Origin: Fibrobacter sp. UBA4223
GTDB taxonomy: Bacteria > Fibrobacterota > Fibrobacteria > Fibrobacterales > Fibrobacteraceae
Direction of reading: 5' to 3'
Assembly (NCBI GenBank): GCA_002382975.1
Contig: DFTB01000006.1
Coordinates: forward strand, 62,001-126,000
Length of the DNA: 64,000 bases
Positions within the stretch are counted from its first letter, which is position 1, and every line of letters starts with the position of its first letter. Both the position numbers and the translations under genes were made by a program. The notes beneath the pieces were generated by a model. That model did no database searches. It saw only the letters and a list, made by a program, of their open reading frames with translations, and was not told the DNA's origin. This document shows, one piece after another, positions 17,159-25,743 of the stretch.

Positions 17159-17316
17159 ACATAACAAGACCGTTCGCGCTAAATTTCGGTGCAAATTCTC
17201 CGGCCTGCGCTCACTCTCGCAACCACGCCTCGTTAATACGAGGCGTTTGTTGCTCACGATTGGTCGGCATTTGCCAGCCTTTTGTTTTTGAGCTTTGCCC
17301 GATAATCAATCCCTGC

Positions 17317-18264
17317 CTAGGCAAAATAGACGAAACTGGTCTTTTTCAGTTCCTTCAGGGACGTCAGCACCGCATGGTCCGGGCCGTTCAGGGCCGACAC
17401 CGCAGAACAGATGCTTTGCTCCAATTCGGCTTCACTTTGCCCGTGGAACATGGCATAGACATTGTAAGGGAAACCTTCGAAAGGGGCTCGTTCGTAACAG
17501 TGGGAAACATGGGGATCTTCGGCCAGCAACATTCCCGCCCGTTCCGTGTCCGCGACGGCAAGGCACACCATGGCATTTGCGTCAAAACCCGCCTGCTGGT
17601 GCCTGAGAACAGCCCCGAACCTGCGCATGATTTTTTGATCCAAATCACCGCGGATTTCGGCGACGTCTATTCCCAAATCAGAAAACGGCGTTTTGGTGTG
17701 GGGAATATCCTGGCACAGGAGGTTGATCCGGCGACGGTCCTTTGCCTCAGGGACAAAGGGTTCGGCACCTTTCGAATCCAACTTATCAACAACCTTACTT
17801 TCCGTGGCCTGGCCCGACGCCGCCTTCATCACCGTATTGATCTTGAACATCTTGCTGGCCGAGAGCACATGGGCATCGTGTAGGGCCGTTTCCGCCTCCA
17901 GGCCCCGGACCGTTTCCTGAATTTCGGACTCCGACCGGGCGATGACGGTGAACCACACGTTGTAGGCGTGACTGCGGACATAGTTGTGTGTGATGGCAGG
18001 AATCTTATCCACCGCCGCAGCAAAGCTTTCCAGTTCATTTACGCCCACCACTCCCGCACAGAGCCTGGAAATGTAACCCAACCTGCGGGAGTCATAGACG
18101 CCACCCAGACGACGGATGACACCGGACTTGCGAAGGCCTTCCACGCTATCGAAAGCCTCTTCTTCTGAAACGCCAAGAAGCCGCCCCAGCGCGGCGTAGG
18201 GGCGTTCCTCCAGCGGGAAACCGTCCTGGACAATTTCCAGAATTTTCCGGTCTAGAGCTTCCAC
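17317..18264 (-). CDS. ahbAB: siroheme decarboxylase, AhbA/AhbB-like fusion (NirDL-type)
   Basis: 315 residues holding two Lrp/AsnC-like repeats. Each begins with a helix-turn-helix-like segment (first: LDRKILEIVQDGFPLEERPY; second: RRINLLCQDIPHTKTPFSDL) and has a conserved core with RRLGGVYDSRRLGY and RRFGAVLRHQQAGFDANAM, followed by HNYVR and HCYER. This is the arrangement of AhbA plus AhbB, which convert siroheme to 12,18-didecarboxysiroheme in the siroheme-dependent heme route, or of NirDL in heme d1 synthesis. The siroheme-making genes lie 6 kb away on the same strand (24835-27392), which fits. The stop-proximal region overlaps nothing; the start overlaps the nucleotidyltransferase gene by 13 bases, so the two are coupled. 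No AhbC/AhbD is visible, so the end product is unknown. Confidence 0.85.
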   Translation of the reverse strand: MEALDRKILEIVQDGFPLEERPYAALGRLLGVSEEEAFDSVEGLRKSGVIRRLGGVYDSRRLGYISRLCAGVVGVNELESFAAAVDKIPAITHNYVRSHAYNVWFTVIARSESEIQETVRGLEAETALHDAHVLSASKMFKINTVMKAASGQATESKVVDKLDSKGAEPFVPEAKDRRRINLLCQDIPHTKTPFSDLGIDVAEIRGDLDQKIMRRFGAVLRHQQAGFDANAMVCLAVADTERAGMLLAEDPHVSHCYERAPFEGFPYNVYAMFHGQSEAELEQSICSAVSALNGPDHAVLTSLKELKKTSFVYFA

Positions 18265-19214
18265 GAGAATCCCCTGCCCCGGATTTCGTCCTTCACGGTT
18301 TCGCCCGCCTGGACGGCAGCTCCCGCAAACAAGATGGAATTCTCAACACGAGCACCTTCGGGCAATTCCACTCCATTTTGGACAACTGAACAGCCGACCT
18401 TCGAAACGCAGTCCCGCCGTCTGGAATCAAGACCGTCGCCGACCCAGCTGTTCAGCCCCAGTTCCTGCAGGCGGGCGTCGCAGGCGGCCTTCAGGCCCGC
18501 AGGGCTTCCCATGTCAATCCAGGTGGCGTCCATCTGGCTACAGTCCACATAAATCGGGTGACCCGCCGCAAGTTCCTGTTTCCAGAATTCCCGGATGTCG
18601 AATTCGCCGTCCTTGATGCGGGCAAGGGCCGCATCGCTGTACCAGGACACTCCCGAGAAGGTGGCGGGCTTGCCCTGTTCTGAACCGAAACGGCCAGCAA
18701 CTCCTGCCAAGTGTCCGTTCCCGTCGACGCGGAAGGTATTTACCTGAGAGAACTCCACCGCCAAGAGCGCCACGTCGCAGCGGTCGCGGCGGGCGTTCTC
18801 CATAAATTTATTCAAGTCGAAACGGCAGTAGGCGTCGCCGTTCATCACCAGGAGCCCGCCGCGGTAACCTTCGTTGTATATGCGTTTCAGGGGGCCTGCG
18901 GTCCCGAGGATTTCCGGCTCTTCCCAGACCTTCTCGAACCCGAGACGCGCACCTTCGGCTATCACCTGTTCTGCAAGATAATGGGCGTTGGCGTGGAGAC
19001 GCACAGGCCCAAGCTCCCTGGCACGAATCGCCTGGATTTCCAGGATGCTCTTGTCCACCACAGGCACCAACGGCTTGGGCATGTCTTCGGTCAAGGGCCG
19101 AAGCCTCGTGCCGAGGCCAGCCGCAAGAATCAAGACGTTGAGTTTTTCCCTTTCCAAATTCTTCTCTTTCGTTTCGTTATAATAAGGGCCAAGTAAAAAA
19201 CGCCCACAGGTCAT
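18252..19214 (-). CDS. sugar-1-phosphate nucleotidyltransferase (NTP_transferase family)
   Basis: 320 residues, Rossmann-type nucleotidyltransferase with the signature LNVLILAAGLGTRLRPLTED then MPKPLVPVVDKSILE, and a LVMNGDAYC metal-binding Asp motif. These enzymes make NDP-sugars from NTP and sugar-1-phosphate. Similarity of the opening to MurU (N-acetylmuramate-1-phosphate uridylyltransferase) and to GDP-mannose pyrophosphorylase is equal to my eye, so substrate is left open. The C-terminus has a short left-handed-helix-like tail (SVVQNGVELPEGARVENSILFAGAAV). The start is uncertain: the first 24 residues before LNVLILAAG are not family-like, and a closer TTG preceded by AAAGGG is possible. 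The gene overlaps the decarboxylase gene by 13 bases. Confidence 0.85.
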   Translation of the reverse strand: MTCGRFLLGPYYNETKEKNLEREKLNVLILAAGLGTRLRPLTEDMPKPLVPVVDKSILEIQAIRARELGPVRLHANAHYLAEQVIAEGARLGFEKVWEEPEILGTAGPLKRIYNEGYRGGLLVMNGDAYCRFDLNKFMENARRDRCDVALLAVEFSQVNTFRVDGNGHLAGVAGRFGSEQGKPATFSGVSWYSDAALARIKDGEFDIREFWKQELAAGHPIYVDCSQMDATWIDMGSPAGLKAACDARLQELGLNSWVGDGLDSRRRDCVSKVGCSVVQNGVELPEGARVENSILFAGAAVQAGETVKDEIRGRGFSWKL

Positions 19215-19251
19215 ACCCGAGGACGTTAAAAATAATCAAACTATCACGGGA

Positions 19252-20776
<1,525 letters not shown>

Positions 20777-20793
20777 AAAAGCGTAAAAAAAGC

Positions 20794-21744
20794 CTACAGC
20801 GAAAAGACCCGCTTGATGTCGTCCACCCGTTCCGTTACCGTGAGGGCGAGCTTCAACAACACCGCCGCCTTCTGGGGCGCAAGTCTCCCTGCGCAAATAC
20901 AGCCGGGGGCAAGAGTTTCGTTCAACGTCACCAGCCCGTGATGGGTGCGGCTCGCTATGACCACAGGAATGTCGATACGTTCCAGGACCTTGGCCCAGGC
21001 CTGGCTGAACTCGCCCGAGCCCGCCCCCGCAATCACAAGACCGTCCGAAACGCAGGAGGCATATTCCAGCACCTTCGGGTTTGCATCTACCGTAAAATAG
21101 ACCACGTTCACCCGAGGCAGTTCCTGGAGTTTCGACACGTCAAAAAAATTCTGCTCCTTGAGGGCATTCCAGTTGGAGCCTTCGCCGGGAGCATCCACCC
21201 CCATGGCGTTTATGGCCGAGGCGCTGCATTTTTGCACGCCGCGGGCATCAAAGAGTTCCCCTGCAAAAAACACCCACACCAGGTTTGCCGGAGAGTCGTC
21301 GTCGATGGCAAAACCTACCGCTGCACGGACTGCACCCAAGAGGTTCGCCGGACCGTCGGGGTCCTTCGCCGTAGCGGGCTTCATGGAACCTGTCAACACC
21401 ACGGCTTTTTCGCATTTGACCGTAAGGCTTATAAAATAGGCCGTCTCGTCCATGGTGTCGGTGCCGTGGGTCACCACAATTCCGTCGACGGTTTCGTCTT
21501 CTTGCAGTTCCCTGATGCGGTTCGAAAGCTTAATCCATAATTTGTCCGTAATGTCGTCGGAATTCACGTTGCAGATTTGCTCCGCCGTGACTTCGGCGTA
21601 TTCCGAAAGTTCGGGCACTGACTTTACTAGGTCTTCGGCAGAAATCTGACCCGAAACATAGCCCGTGCTCTTGCCGGGCTCGCCTACGCCGGCAATGGTT
21701 CCGCCGGTGGCCAAAATTACAATTCGCTTCTTTCCGTTTGCCAT
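20794..21744 (-). CDS. ansA: L-asparaginase
   Basis: 316 residues, the usual size for the asparaginase/glutaminase family. It hydrolyses asparagine to aspartate and ammonia. The nucleophile motif ATGGTIAG is at residues 12-19, the second catalytic motif THGTDTMDETAYF at about 92-104, and the third region TGSMKPA follows. There is no signal peptide, so a cytoplasmic enzyme is expected. It is the third gene of a probable co-directional set with pth and the DUF4416 gene, only 8 bases after the latter. The C-terminus is rather divergent but complete. Confidence 0.93.
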   Translation of the reverse strand: MANGKKRIVILATGGTIAGVGEPGKSTGYVSGQISAEDLVKSVPELSEYAEVTAEQICNVNSDDITDKLWIKLSNRIRELQEDETVDGIVVTHGTDTMDETAYFISLTVKCEKAVVLTGSMKPATAKDPDGPANLLGAVRAAVGFAIDDDSPANLVWVFFAGELFDARGVQKCSASAINAMGVDAPGEGSNWNALKEQNFFDVSKLQELPRVNVVYFTVDANPKVLEYASCVSDGLVIAGAGSGEFSQAWAKVLERIDIPVVIASRTHHGLVTLNETLAPGCICAGRLAPQKAAVLLKLALTVTERVDDIKRVFSL

Positions 21745-21752
21745 CTCTCCCC

Positions 21753-22343
21753 CTACAAGTCCCGCGACGGAGCATTACCCGAGTTAGACTTCTCGTCACC
21801 TAATTCGTGCTTTCCGCCACCCATCTTCTTGAACTTTTCGCGGATGAGCTGCAAGTCGTGCTGGTAAGGATTCCGTTTGAAATCTTCAAAGGCCCAGGCC
21901 GTAGGGTGGAACTGCCCCTTGGCATAAGTCAAGAGCATGTCCAGCCACACGCCTCCGCCCGCATAAAGCTTGAAGGGTCCCCGCTTGTAACTGGGAAGCA
22001 CCACCTTGTCCAGGTCCATGTAGCCGATGTCGATATTCACCCGGCGGGCATCGGGGTGTGCCGCCTGCGCCATGGTCAGCTCCAGGGCGTTGCTCCGCTC
22101 CTTCTCCAAGGCGATGGTCTCCGGCGGGATTTCCTTTTCAAATGATACAACTCCGCGATACAGACCTTCCCCCATTTCGGGCGTGTAATAGGGAGTCTGG
22201 TCGAAGGGAAACAACTTTCCCTTGTGGCGGATACTCCCCCAGGTGCGTTCCAGGGCGTCAATCACCTCCGGAAGCCACTCGGGCCCCGGCTGCAGCACAA
22301 AGGCCAGCAGTTGCGCATTCTCCGAAAATTGCGATGCTTTCAC
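21753..22343 (-). CDS. DUF4416 family protein
   Basis: 196 residues. The sequence matches what I recall of DUF4416: a region around LERTWGSIRHKGKLFPFDQTPYYTPEMG and a later NIDIGYMDLDKVVLPSYKRG followed by GPFKLYAGGGVWLD and YPDW-like FHPTAWAFEDFK. The function of the family is not known. It lies between pth (10 bases upstream) and the asparaginase gene (8 bases downstream) on the same strand, so the three are probably one transcript. There is no signal peptide or membrane segment. Confidence 0.8.
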   Translation of the reverse strand: MKASQFSENAQLLAFVLQPGPEWLPEVIDALERTWGSIRHKGKLFPFDQTPYYTPEMGEGLYRGVVSFEKEIPPETIALEKERSNALELTMAQAAHPDARRVNIDIGYMDLDKVVLPSYKRGPFKLYAGGGVWLDMLLTYAKGQFHPTAWAFEDFKRNPYQHDLQLIREKFKKMGGGKHELGDEKSNSGNAPSRDL

Positions 22344-22353
22344 CTTGCCCCCA

Positions 22354-22908
22354 CTACTTGCCGTTGTAGCGTTCCATGCACTTTTCCATGCCGAGCTTGA
22401 AATAGCATTCCACCAGGGCGGGAACTTTCGCGATGGCCTCTTCGAAAACGGGCCGGTCCTCGGGCGAAAACTTCGCCAGCACCCAGTTACTCAGGTCGAA
22501 CTTGGGCGGACACTTGCCCACGCCAAAACGGATTCGCGGGAACTTGTCCCCCACATGCTCGATGATGTTCCGAAGCCCGTTCTGCCCACCGTGACTGCCG
22601 TCCTTGCGGCAGCGGATACGTCCCACGTCCAGGTTGACATCGTCGCTGAACACCAGCAGATGATCCACCTTCACCTTGTACCAGGTCATCAGGGCCTGCA
22701 CCGCCTCGCCAGACAAGTTCATGTAGGTCTGGGGCTTTACCAGCAGGCATTCCTCCCCCGCGATGTTCACCTTCATGGTAAGCGCCTTGTGCTCGCTTTT
22801 CCAATCCTTGTTCGGGTCGGCCAATTTCTCGACGGCCATAAAGCCCGCGTTGTGGTGGGTGTTGCTATACTGGATTCCAGGGTTTCCGAGTCCGACGATG
22901 AGATACAT
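22354..22908 (-). CDS. pth: peptidyl-tRNA hydrolase
   Basis: 184 residues, normal length. Pth releases tRNA from peptidyl-tRNA that has dropped off ribosomes. The signature YLIVGLGNPGIQYSNTHHNAGF holds the catalytic His and Asn, and DDVNLDVGRIRCRKDGSHGGQNGLRNI carries the second active-site block with the conserved Asp and Asn. The start ATG at 22908 is directly preceded by a purine-rich tandem repeat (22911-23010), so no ordinary promoter can be seen close by. It is first in a probable three-gene unit with DUF4416 and asparaginase. Confidence 0.95.
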   Translation of the reverse strand: MYLIVGLGNPGIQYSNTHHNAGFMAVEKLADPNKDWKSEHKALTMKVNIAGEECLLVKPQTYMNLSGEAVQALMTWYKVKVDHLLVFSDDVNLDVGRIRCRKDGSHGGQNGLRNIIEHVGDKFPRIRFGVGKCPPKFDLSNWVLAKFSPEDRPVFEEAIAKVPALVECYFKLGMEKCMERYNGK

Positions 22909-22910
22909 AC

Positions 22911-23010
22911 TAGTGATGAGTGATGAGTGATGAGTGATGAGTGGTGAGTGATGAGTGGTGAGTGATGAGTGATGAGTGGTGAGTAGTGAGTGGTGAGTGG
23001 TTGATGGTTA
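22911..23010. repeat. degenerate tandem repeat, unit TGATGAG/TGGTGAG
   Basis: About 100 bp made of 7- to 8-base units (GTGATGA, GTGGTGA, GTAGTGA) in front of pth. A second array of the same style (GAGTTATGAGTTGTGA) lies at 44935-45064. Both are strongly strand-biased (G/A/T on the + strand). Confidence 0.85.
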
Positions 23011-23126
23011 GGGCTGAAGGCTCGGAGCACGAGGCTAGAGGTGAGAAATGTTTGGTACTGGAAATTTAATTTTTTGTGAATGGGTGGGGGAAGTCTCCCC
23101 CTGGTTGCAGCCCCGCCCAGCGTTTG

Positions 23127-23160
23127 TCATTGCGAGGAGTGAAACGACGAAGCAATCTCA
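23127..23160. repeat. palindromic CATTGCGAGG...GCAATCTC element
   Basis: CATTGC pairs with GCAATC-like ends around GAGGAGTGAAACGACGAA. Repeats of this wording occur in many bacterial genomes as short interspersed palindromes; here there is a single copy in the window. Confidence 0.6.
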
Positions 23161-23345
23161 TTCCCGATTCTTTGCCGGGGCTTCCACCACCCCCTCCATC
23201 GTGGAGAGCTTGTCGAACCATAGCGGGAACATTCCGTGAACACTTTATCACCGTTGTAAGAAAATCGTAACAAAAAAAACAAGGAACAACTGCATTCTTG
23301 ACTTATATTTAGGACAAACTTTTAACATTGAAAAAAGGAGCAAAA

Positions 23346-24014
23346 ATGCTTTCCAAAAAAATCTTCCTCTCTGCCGCTTTCGTATCCATGGCCGGTCTTG
23401 TGGCCTGCGGCGACGACAGTTCCTCCAACTCCGGTTCCGGCGAACTCCCCAAGAGCGTTCCCACCTTCTTTGACCTGGCCGATGTGGAATGTAACGCCGA
23501 CCGCAAGTGCGAAACGATTATCGTGGAAGAAGGTCCCGACACCTACGAATGCGATGGCGTCAGCCAGTGGAACATGCTAATTAACAGCATGCCCTCCAAG
23601 GTCTGCCCCGCCAAGGAAGAAGAAAAGGGCACCGAAGGTGACGAAGAAGGCAAGACCGAAGGTGACGACAACAAGACTCCTGAATCCTCCGCAAGCGAAG
23701 CCGATTCCGCTGACAGCGGTGCTGCCTCTACCGACAGCGGCGCAACCTCTACCGACAGCGGTGCTACTTCTACTGACAGCGGTGCAGCCTCTACCGACAG
23801 CGGTGCTACTTCTACTGACAGCGGTGCAGCCTCCACCGACAGTGGCGCTGGCGAAATGGTGTCTTGCAATGGTATCGAAGGCATTCCAGGAACTCCCAGC
23901 TGCCTAGAGGTCCCCGTTTCCGATACAGAAAAAGCAAACGCCATGAAAGAACAGTGCGCAAGCGTGCTTGGCGGCACTCTCGGTACCGGCTGTCCCGCAG
24001 ATGCTATAAACTAA
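23346..24014 (+). CDS. lipoprotein with STDSGA repeats
   Basis: 222 residues from the ATG at 23346, preceded by AAAAGGAG. The signal peptide ends in a lipobox (AGLVAC, Cys at about 19) followed by GDDSSSNSGSGE, the acidic/Ser tether typical of these lipoproteins. The middle holds six 7-residue units of the type STDSGA(A/T), encoded by a 21-bp tandem repeat that may vary in copy number. The C-terminus has four Cys and ends in LGGTLGTGCPADAIN, shared with the next gene (HGGTLGTGCPAKE), so the two are paralogues. Probably exported and anchored at the outer membrane; function unknown. Confidence 0.85.
   Translation: MLSKKIFLSAAFVSMAGLVACGDDSSSNSGSGELPKSVPTFFDLADVECNADRKCETIIVEEGPDTYECDGVSQWNMLINSMPSKVCPAKEEEKGTEGDEEGKTEGDDNKTPESSASEADSADSGAASTDSGATSTDSGATSTDSGAASTDSGATSTDSGAASTDSGAGEMVSCNGIEGIPGTPSCLEVPVSDTEKANAMKEQCASVLGGTLGTGCPADAIN
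23716..23862 (+). repeat. 21-bp coding tandem repeat (STDSGA units)
   Basis: Six to seven copies of a 21-bp unit around TCTACCGACAGCGGTGC, with alternating A/T variants at the last codon. Unit length is a multiple of three, so copy-number change keeps the frame. Confidence 0.85.
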
Positions 24015-24035
24015 CCCTCTTTCCCCTTAAGGATA

Positions 24036-24066
24036 AAAGGTTTCCACTTTTGTGGGAGCCTTTTTT
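24036..24066 (+). terminator. intrinsic terminator after the first lipoprotein gene
   Basis: AAAAGGTTTCCAC, loop TTTT, GTGGGAGCC then six T; stem with two G-U pairs. Confidence 0.75.
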
Positions 24067-24103
24067 CCTTTCTCGATAACTATAAAACAAATCAGGAAAC
24101 AAC

Positions 24104-24832
24104 ATGCTCAATAAAATCACTCTTTCCCTATCCGTCATCTTCTTGGCAAATCTTATGGCCTGCGGTGACGACAGCAGTTCAAATGCCACCGACTCTTCCG
24201 ACAGCAAAGACAGCACTATCACCAGCAGCAACTCCGAAGAAACGGATTCCAGCGAGAGTAATAGCGAAGAATATAACACTGAAGAATCTTCCGAAAGCAA
24301 CGAAGACTCCGGCAAATCTTCGAGCAGCAACACCCCCTCTGCCGACAGCGGCGAAAAATCCTCTGGCAGTGCCCCCGTCGCTATGATTTCCTGCGACAAT
24401 CTTCCCGAAGAAGGCCAAAAAGCCTTTGGCACCATGGGCGAAAAATGTACAGAATTTGAAAAAGGATCCATGGCCGCCTCCGCTCTGGAACTGCGTTGCG
24501 AAGACCACGGTGGCACCCTGGGCACAGGATGCCCCGCCAAAGAAAACAAGGGCAACGACAACTGCATTGACAAGAGCCAGTGCGACGCCATCGTCAGGGG
24601 AGATTTCTCCACTTGGCATTTTGTCCGTGCCGATGCCTTCGGTGAACCTACAACCTACACGTATTCCGTTGACGGTTCAAAGCTAATTCTGGACATCAAT
24701 GGTCACAAGGACGAAAATACCTATAGTTTTTACGACATGACCAAAGAAGCCAGCCAAGAAATGGCCTTTAGCGCCGTCAAATCCACCTGCAAAAGCGGCA
24801 TGGAAGTCGAAGGCGCCAACTACTGCGACTAA
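24104..24832 (+). CDS. lipoprotein, paralogue of the preceding one
   Basis: 242 residues. Signal peptide with lipobox ANLMAC (Cys at about 19) then GDDSSSNATDSSD. A Ser/Glu/Asp/Asn-rich tether runs to about residue 88. A Cys-containing segment with GGTLGTGCPAKE follows, shared with the upstream lipoprotein. The last ~70 residues (TWHFVRADAFGEPTTYTYSVDG...YSFYDMTKEASQEMAF) look like a small beta-rich domain. Surface-anchored and of unknown function. It is 89 bases downstream of its paralogue, separated by a terminator, which points to a local duplication with separate transcription. Confidence 0.85.
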   Translation: MLNKITLSLSVIFLANLMACGDDSSSNATDSSDSKDSTITSSNSEETDSSESNSEEYNTEESSESNEDSGKSSSSNTPSADSGEKSSGSAPVAMISCDNLPEEGQKAFGTMGEKCTEFEKGSMAASALELRCEDHGGTLGTGCPAKENKGNDNCIDKSQCDAIVRGDFSTWHFVRADAFGEPTTYTYSVDGSKLILDINGHKDENTYSFYDMTKEASQEMAFSAVKSTCKSGMEVEGANYCD

Positions 24833-24834
24833 AC

Positions 24835-25743
24835 CTATTTCGCAGAAAATTCCCGCTCTATCCGAGCAAGATCCTCGCCCCATTCGGCGAGGATTTTTTG
24901 TTTCAGTTTCTTGGCCAAAGAGGGAGCGCGCCCTTGGGTAGAGACGGTTACCGCTATATTTTCGCCAAAGTCCATACGGGCCGGTACAATAAAATCCCCG
25001 TCCAAGTAGTCGCAGGCATTGTTCACCAGAATGCGACGGGCACGGGCGTCATTACTCACCTGGGCGTTTACCGCCGGTTGGTCAGTACAGATAAACACCA
25101 TAAAGACACCACGAAGGTCCAATGGTTCGTAGGGGCGATTTTTTATAGCTATGAGGTTTGAGGTATGAGGTCGGGCTTCGCCCTTTGAAGTAAGTTTTTC
25201 GAATTCCGGGTCAAACTGCGGAGCAACCACAGTAATACGTGCTCCCGTAGGCAAAAGAGTCTTGACCTTGCGGAAAGCGATTCGTCCACCGCCAACCACA
25301 AGAACGTTACGGCCCTCTAGGTTCAGTTCGATGGAAAGAAGGGACCTATTCGGAGTTCGGATTTCAGAATTCGGGGTTATCGAGTGGGCATTATTCTCTA
25401 CGGCACGCAATCCAGAAACTACCATGTCGCCAAATTCCTTCCAGTCGCCAAGGCAAGGCAAAAGGGTTATGGGAATCTGCGGAAATTCGGCCTGCAAACG
25501 GGCCACCACACGGGGCACGTCATTTTTGGCGTGCTGCCCGTTCAAAAGCAAAAACGGCAAGAGCGTCACCGATTCCACATCTTCCCGAAGCAAGGTCCGC
25601 AAGTCATTTTCCAGGTCCAAAAGGCTGGTACTCGCCACACGGGTACCGGGCAAGTCATGGTGCAACTTGTCCAGGATTTCCTCAAAGCCCTTATAGGCTC
25701 CCGGTAAAATGCAATGATGGGCGATAATCAGGATAGCTTTCAC
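24835..25743 (-). CDS. sirohydrochlorin chelatase (CbiX/CbiK-like) fused to precorrin-2 dehydrogenase (SirC/CysG-N)
   Basis: 302 residues. The N-terminal ~115 residues are a class II chelatase half (MKAILIIAHHCILPG with the metal-ligand His region and LLPFLLLNGQHAKNDVPRVV), which would insert Fe (or Co) into sirohydrochlorin. From about residue 135 the Rossmann fold of precorrin-2 dehydrogenase begins (LNLEGRNVLVVGGGRIAFRK), with NNACDYLDGDFIVPA and VTVSTQGRAPSLAKKL. With CobA-HemD upstream (4-base ATGA overlap) this completes siroheme synthesis from hydroxymethylbilane. The domain junction carries SITPNSEIRTPN, which reads from a repeat (25345-25383), and PHTSNLIAIKN (about residues 185-195) reads from another (25152-25191). 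Both look like in-frame insertions. Confidence 0.9.
   Translation of the reverse strand: MKAILIIAHHCILPGAYKGFEEILDKLHHDLPGTRVASTSLLDLENDLRTLLREDVESVTLLPFLLLNGQHAKNDVPRVVARLQAEFPQIPITLLPCLGDWKEFGDMVVSGLRAVENNAHSITPNSEIRTPNRSLLSIELNLEGRNVLVVGGGRIAFRKVKTLLPTGARITVVAPQFDPEFEKLTSKGEARPHTSNLIAIKNRPYEPLDLRGVFMVFICTDQPAVNAQVSNDARARRILVNNACDYLDGDFIVPARMDFGENIAVTVSTQGRAPSLAKKLKQKILAEWGEDLARIEREFSAK
24871..24899 (+). terminator. intrinsic terminator inside the opposing gene
   Basis: ATCCTCGCC (24871-24879) and GGCGAGGAT (24886-24894) form a 9-bp stem followed by a T-run on the + strand. It would terminate the lipoprotein gene while lying in the 3' coding end of the convergent chelatase-SirC gene. Confidence 0.7.
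25152..25191. repeat. palindromic repeat inside the chelatase-SirC gene (family TGAGGTC-hairpin-TTTGAGGTA)
   Basis: ATGAGGTTTGAGG, then TATGAGGTC, a GGGC-TTC-GCCC hairpin and TTTGAAGTA. The same plan occurs at 26114-26161, 57588-57626 and 57749-57778. Here it is translated on the minus strand as part of the Rossmann domain, outside its core motifs. Confidence 0.7.
25345..25383. repeat. TTCGGAGTTCGGA-type repeat at the chelatase/SirC junction
   Basis: Short repeated words (TTCGGAGTTCGGATTTC, AGAATTCGGGG) translate to a Thr-Pro-Asn-Ser-Glu-Ile-Arg linker. Closely related words, arranged as a palindrome, occupy the intergenic site 37431-37484. Confidence 0.65.

Larger units (their letters stand above)
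22909..23345. other. 437-bp repeat-bearing intergenic region
   Basis: From left to right: a tandem GTGATGA/GTGGTGA repeat (22911-23010), an unstructured stretch, a palindromic CATTGCGAGG...GCAATCTC element (23127-23160), a sequence with AGCTTGTCGAACCATAGCGGGA (the AGCTTGTCGAA piece is shared with other repeats here), and finally an AT-rich promoter zone with TTGACTTATATTTAGG before the lipoprotein gene. No gene is seen in it. Confidence 0.6.

Noticed and set aside
23088..23270. Small open frames with VIARSETTKQS or SLRGVKRRSNL
   Set aside because: These are translations of an interspersed palindromic repeat, not genes.
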